This document shows, piece after piece, positions 47,445 through 49,957 of a stretch of DNA of 49,957 nt. Below the pieces are notes generated by a model, which was not told the origin of the DNA, ran no database searches, and was given only the letters and a program-made list of their open reading frames with translations. A program made the position numbers and the translations under genes. Positions within the stretch are counted from its first letter, which is position 1. Every line of letters begins with the position of its first letter. This stretch comes from CBFGTA01 sp965651595 (GTDB lineage: Bacteria > Actinomycetota > Actinomycetes > S36-B12 > UBA10799), in NCBI GenBank assembly GCA_965651595.1, contig CBFGTA010000002.1:1-49957 (forward strand), in the 5' to 3' direction.

Positions 47445-48704
47445 ATGAGCCACCAGCCGGACGCCCTGGGTCACGTCATCTTGGGGGTCTGTGGCGGGAT
47501 CGCCGCCTATAAGGCCTGCGAGGTCCTACGTGGACTGACCGAAGCTGGCGAGCCGGTGGTCGTCATCCCCACCGAGTCGGCTCTCAACTTCGTGGGTTCT
47601 GCCACCTGGGAAGCCCTGTCCGGCCACCCGGTGAGCACATCCGTTTTTGACCACGTCGATTCCGTGGCCCACGTGGCGCTCGGCAAACAGGCGCGGCTGC
47701 TCCTCATCGCGCCCGCGACGGCCAACTTCCTCGCCAAGCTCGCCGCTGGAATCGCCGACGACCTCCTCACCGCAACCGCACTCACGGCCCGTTGTCCGAT
47801 CGTGGTGTTCCCTGCCATGCACACAGAGATGTGGGAGCACCCGGCCACGGTCGACAACGTGAGCCGACTGCGCGCCCGCGGGGTCCACGTTCTGGATCCG
47901 GACGTGGGCCGGTTGACGGGCTCAGACTCGGGAGCCGGTCGCCTACCGCATCCCCAATCGATTCTGAGTGCGGCCTGGGCGGCACTGCATGCCCCGCGGG
48001 CGACGCCAGAGAATGACCTGGCTGGAATGCAGGTGGTGGTCACTGGCGGAGGAACCCAGGAGCCTCTCGACCCGGTGAGGTTCGTGGGGAACCGATCGAG
48101 TGGACGGCAGGCCTGGGCGCTGGCCGCCACGGCCGTTTCCCGCGGCGCCACTGTGCACCTGATCGCGGCCAATGTGGACTTGCCCCCTCCGGCCGGAGCG
48201 ACAGTCGAGAATGTATCCACGGCCGAGCAGATGGCGGCCGCGGTGGCTCGAGTCCTGCCGCAGGCCGACGTGTTGGTTATGGCGGCCGCGGTCGCCGACT
48301 ACTCGACCGACCCCGCTGCTAGCAAGATCAAAAAATCGGAAACCGGTTCGCAGACCCTGCGACTTGAACTGCAACAGACGACGGACATTCTGGCCGCCTC
48401 GGCCACTAGTGCTTCCCCGACCCAAATCGTCGTCGGGTTCGCGGCCGAGACCGCAGCGGACCGCGACGAACTCATCGGCCTGGCTTCCCACAAGTTGGCC
48501 GCCAAGGGTGCCGACCTATTGGTAGCCAACAACGTGTCGGGCGGTCAGGCATTCGGCGCCGATTCCAACGACACAGTCATCCTTGGGCGTGACCGGGCGA
48601 GCGAGTCCGTTAGGGTGCTACAGGAAGCTGCCGGTTCGAAGTTTCACGTGTCTCACGCAGTATGGGACAACGTGCTGGGCTTGGGTTCCGGACCGATCGA
48701 CTAG
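47445..48704 (+). CDS. coaBC: Phosphopantothenoylcysteine decarboxylase / synthetase
   Basis: A two-domain enzyme of coenzyme A synthesis. The N-terminal CoaC flavoprotein domain (about residues 8-180) has VCGGIAAYKACEVLRGL, the catalytic His region SVAHVALGK, PATANFLAKLAAGIADDLL, PAMHTEMWEHP and GAGRLP. The C-terminal CoaB domain (from about residue 190) has VVTGGGTQEPLDPVRFVGNRSSG, MAAAVADY, the KIKK lysine pair and VGFAAET. The 419-residue length is normal. The ATG at 47445 lies 19 nt after the rpoZ stop without a clear ribosome site; its stop is 16 nt before metK. Confidence 0.96.
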   Translation: MSHQPDALGHVILGVCGGIAAYKACEVLRGLTEAGEPVVVIPTESALNFVGSATWEALSGHPVSTSVFDHVDSVAHVALGKQARLLLIAPATANFLAKLAAGIADDLLTATALTARCPIVVFPAMHTEMWEHPATVDNVSRLRARGVHVLDPDVGRLTGSDSGAGRLPHPQSILSAAWAALHAPRATPENDLAGMQVVVTGGGTQEPLDPVRFVGNRSSGRQAWALAATAVSRGATVHLIAANVDLPPPAGATVENVSTAEQMAAAVARVLPQADVLVMAAAVADYSTDPAASKIKKSETGSQTLRLELQQTTDILAASATSASPTQIVVGFAAETAADRDELIGLASHKLAAKGADLLVANNVSGGQAFGADSNDTVILGRDRASESVRVLQEAAGSKFHVSHAVWDNVLGLGSGPID

Positions 48705-48720
48705 CAGAGGAGCCACACCC

Positions 48721-49914
48721 ATGGCGGGACGCCTATTCACGTCCGAGTCGGTGACAGAAGGTCACCCCGATAAGATGGCCGACCAGGTCAGCGACGCAAT
48801 CCTCGACGCCATGCTGGCCGACGATCCGACCAGCCGAGTCGCGGTCGAGACACTGTTCACGACGGGGCTCGTCGTGGTTGCCGGTGAAGTGACCACCAAG
48901 ACCTGGGTCGACATTCCCGCCATCGTGCGTGACACGGTCCTGCGCATCGGATACGACTCGTCGTCGAAGGGATTCGACGGGGCCTCGTGCGGAGTGTCAA
49001 TCGCGATTGGCAAACAGTCACCGGATATTGCCCAGGGTGTCGATGACGCATTTGAGGAGCGGGCAGAGGGGTCCCACGACCCACTGGATCGCCAGGGTGC
49101 CGGCGACCAGGGACTGATGTTCGGCTACGCCTGCACTGATACCCCGGAGCTCATGCCGCTGCCGATCGCACTGGCTCATCGTTTGTCACGGCGCCTCGCC
49201 GCGGTCCGTCACTCCGGCCAAGTTCCCTACCTGCGGCCCGACGGCAAGACCCAAGTCACCATCGAGTACGACGGGGCCCAAGCTGTGCGCCTCGACACAG
49301 TTGTCGTGTCCAGTCAGCATGCTTCCGACATCGACCTGGACACCCTCCTGGCCCCCGACATTCGCGAACTCGTCGTCGAACCCGAAATCGCCGAACTTGG
49401 CCTCGACACGGCCGGATACCGACTCCTCGTCAACCCGACGGGAATATTCGAGATTGGCGGCCCGATGGGGGACGCGGGTCTCACCGGCCGCAAGATCATT
49501 GTTGACACTTATGGCGGTATGGCGCGCCACGGTGGCGGGGCCTTCTCCGGTAAGGACCCGTCCAAGGTTGACCGGTCCGCGACTTACGCGATGCGGTGGG
49601 TGGCCAAGAACGTTGTGGCCGCGGGACTAGCCACCCGATGTGAGGTCCAGGTTGCCTATGCAATCGGCAAGGCCCGACCGGTCGGACTGTTCGTCGAAAC
49701 CTTCGGCACGGGCATCGTTCCTGATACTCGAATCCAGGATGCCGTGCTGGAAGTGTTCGACTTGCGACCTGCGGCCATCATCCAGGAGCTCGACCTGCGC
49801 CGTCCCATCTTCGCTCAGACGGCCGCCTACGGGCACTTCGGCCGCCCAGACGCCGACTTCACCTGGGAGCGGACGGATCGGGCGGAAGCACTGAAATCGG
49901 CACTTGGGGTCTGA
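48721..49914 (+). CDS. metK: S-adenosylmethionine synthetase
   Basis: Forms SAM from methionine and ATP. The 397-residue protein starts GRLFTSESVTEGHPDKMADQ and has GEVTTKTWVD, GAGDQGLMFGYA (the ATP-binding hexapeptide region), KTQVTIEYD, the P-loop-like GGGAFSGKDPSKVDRSA and a complete C-terminus. The ATG follows AGAGGAG; a longer in-frame ORF reaching back into coaBC is an artefact. The gap to coaBC is 16 nt, so there is no room for a SAM riboswitch and the gene is probably read from the gmk-rpoZ-coaBC transcript. The 43 nt after it, to the end of the window, show no feature. Confidence 0.97.
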   Translation: MAGRLFTSESVTEGHPDKMADQVSDAILDAMLADDPTSRVAVETLFTTGLVVVAGEVTTKTWVDIPAIVRDTVLRIGYDSSSKGFDGASCGVSIAIGKQSPDIAQGVDDAFEERAEGSHDPLDRQGAGDQGLMFGYACTDTPELMPLPIALAHRLSRRLAAVRHSGQVPYLRPDGKTQVTIEYDGAQAVRLDTVVVSSQHASDIDLDTLLAPDIRELVVEPEIAELGLDTAGYRLLVNPTGIFEIGGPMGDAGLTGRKIIVDTYGGMARHGGGAFSGKDPSKVDRSATYAMRWVAKNVVAAGLATRCEVQVAYAIGKARPVGLFVETFGTGIVPDTRIQDAVLEVFDLRPAAIIQELDLRRPIFAQTAAYGHFGRPDADFTWERTDRAEALKSALGV

Positions 49915-49957
49915 ACCTCTTGGGGAACGGTCAACGAGTCGTCCCTCTTCGACACCG

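Noticed and set aside
48705..48720. SAM riboswitch before metK
   Set aside because: Only 16 nt separate coaBC and metK, filled by the ribosome binding site.
1..49957. tRNA, rRNA, tmRNA or mobile elements
   Set aside because: No cloverleaf ends, rRNA segments, transposase or integrase motifs, or terminal inverted repeats were seen by eye. A tRNAscan or Infernal run would settle the RNA part.

Overview
This window is a GC-rich, gene-dense stretch of chromosome from a member of the Actinomycetota, probably class Actinomycetes. The evidence is the set of lineage-typical proteins and their order: SepF-YggT, a Streptomyces-type IleS, a DnaE1-type polymerase, PriA in place of HisA, BldD, the IHF-like DNA-binding protein beside gmk-rpoZ-coaBC-metK, a HGxxPAAW protein, and the Trp-operon membrane protein. 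I cannot name the genus. Nothing looks like a phage, insertion sequence, genomic island or CRISPR array, and there are no tRNA or rRNA genes. Nearly every gene is a core housekeeping gene.

Layout. (1) 1-4.4 kb: the end of sepF, yggT, a small Pro/Gln-rich protein, and ileS on the minus strand. (2) 4.5-10.8 kb: a DksA/TraR-type zinc protein, lspA, rluD, dnaE and a four-helix membrane protein. (3) 10.8-18.3 kb: a diverged YbaK-like gene (minus), then hisD-hisC-hisB-small membrane protein-hisH-priA-hisF, a TIGR03085-type protein (minus), and hisI. (4) 18.3-24.6 kb: trpE, the Trp-associated membrane protein, three small membrane proteins (HGxxPAAW, CD225/dispanin, DUF2752), and trpC-trpB-trpA. (5) 24.7-27.0 kb: a membrane-anchored DsbA-like thioredoxin, lgt and a VKOR-family protein. 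(6) 27.0-34.7 kb: gltB-gltD-pyk behind a 239-nt leader region. (7) 34.8-46.2 kb: bldD (minus) divergent from pyrR-pyrB-pyrC-PH-like membrane protein-carA-carB-pyrK-pyrD-pyrF. (8) 46.2-49.9 kb: mihF, gmk, rpoZ, coaBC and metK.

How the genes fit together. PriA is expected to serve both histidine and tryptophan synthesis, which fits the joined his/trp block and the absence of trpF here. hisG, hisE, the histidinol-phosphate phosphatase, trpD, trpG and pyrE are not in the window. GOGAT supplies glutamate, CarAB feeds both pyrimidines and arginine, and the DsbA-like and VKOR proteins form a likely oxidative folding pair around lgt. Many neighbours overlap by 4 nt (ATGA or GTGA), indicating translational coupling.

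The most interesting signals lie between genes. Several genes show a TANNNT -10 element 5-8 nt before the start codon and no ribosome binding site, the layout of leaderless transcripts (dnaE, the YbaK-like gene, hisD, trpC, the TIGR03085 gene, probably ileS). One palindromic -10 appears shared by two divergent genes. A perfect inverted repeat between ileS and the DksA-like gene carries a mirrored -10 in each arm. bldD has a BldD-box match over its own promoter and keeps its cyclic-di-GMP residues. pyrR has a PyrR-type RNA site just before a TTG start. The gltB leader folds on paper into a three-way junction. At least six unrelated short tandem repeats (12-24 bp units) sit in or beside intergenic gaps, one of which has triplicated the 3' end of a gene with its stop codon.
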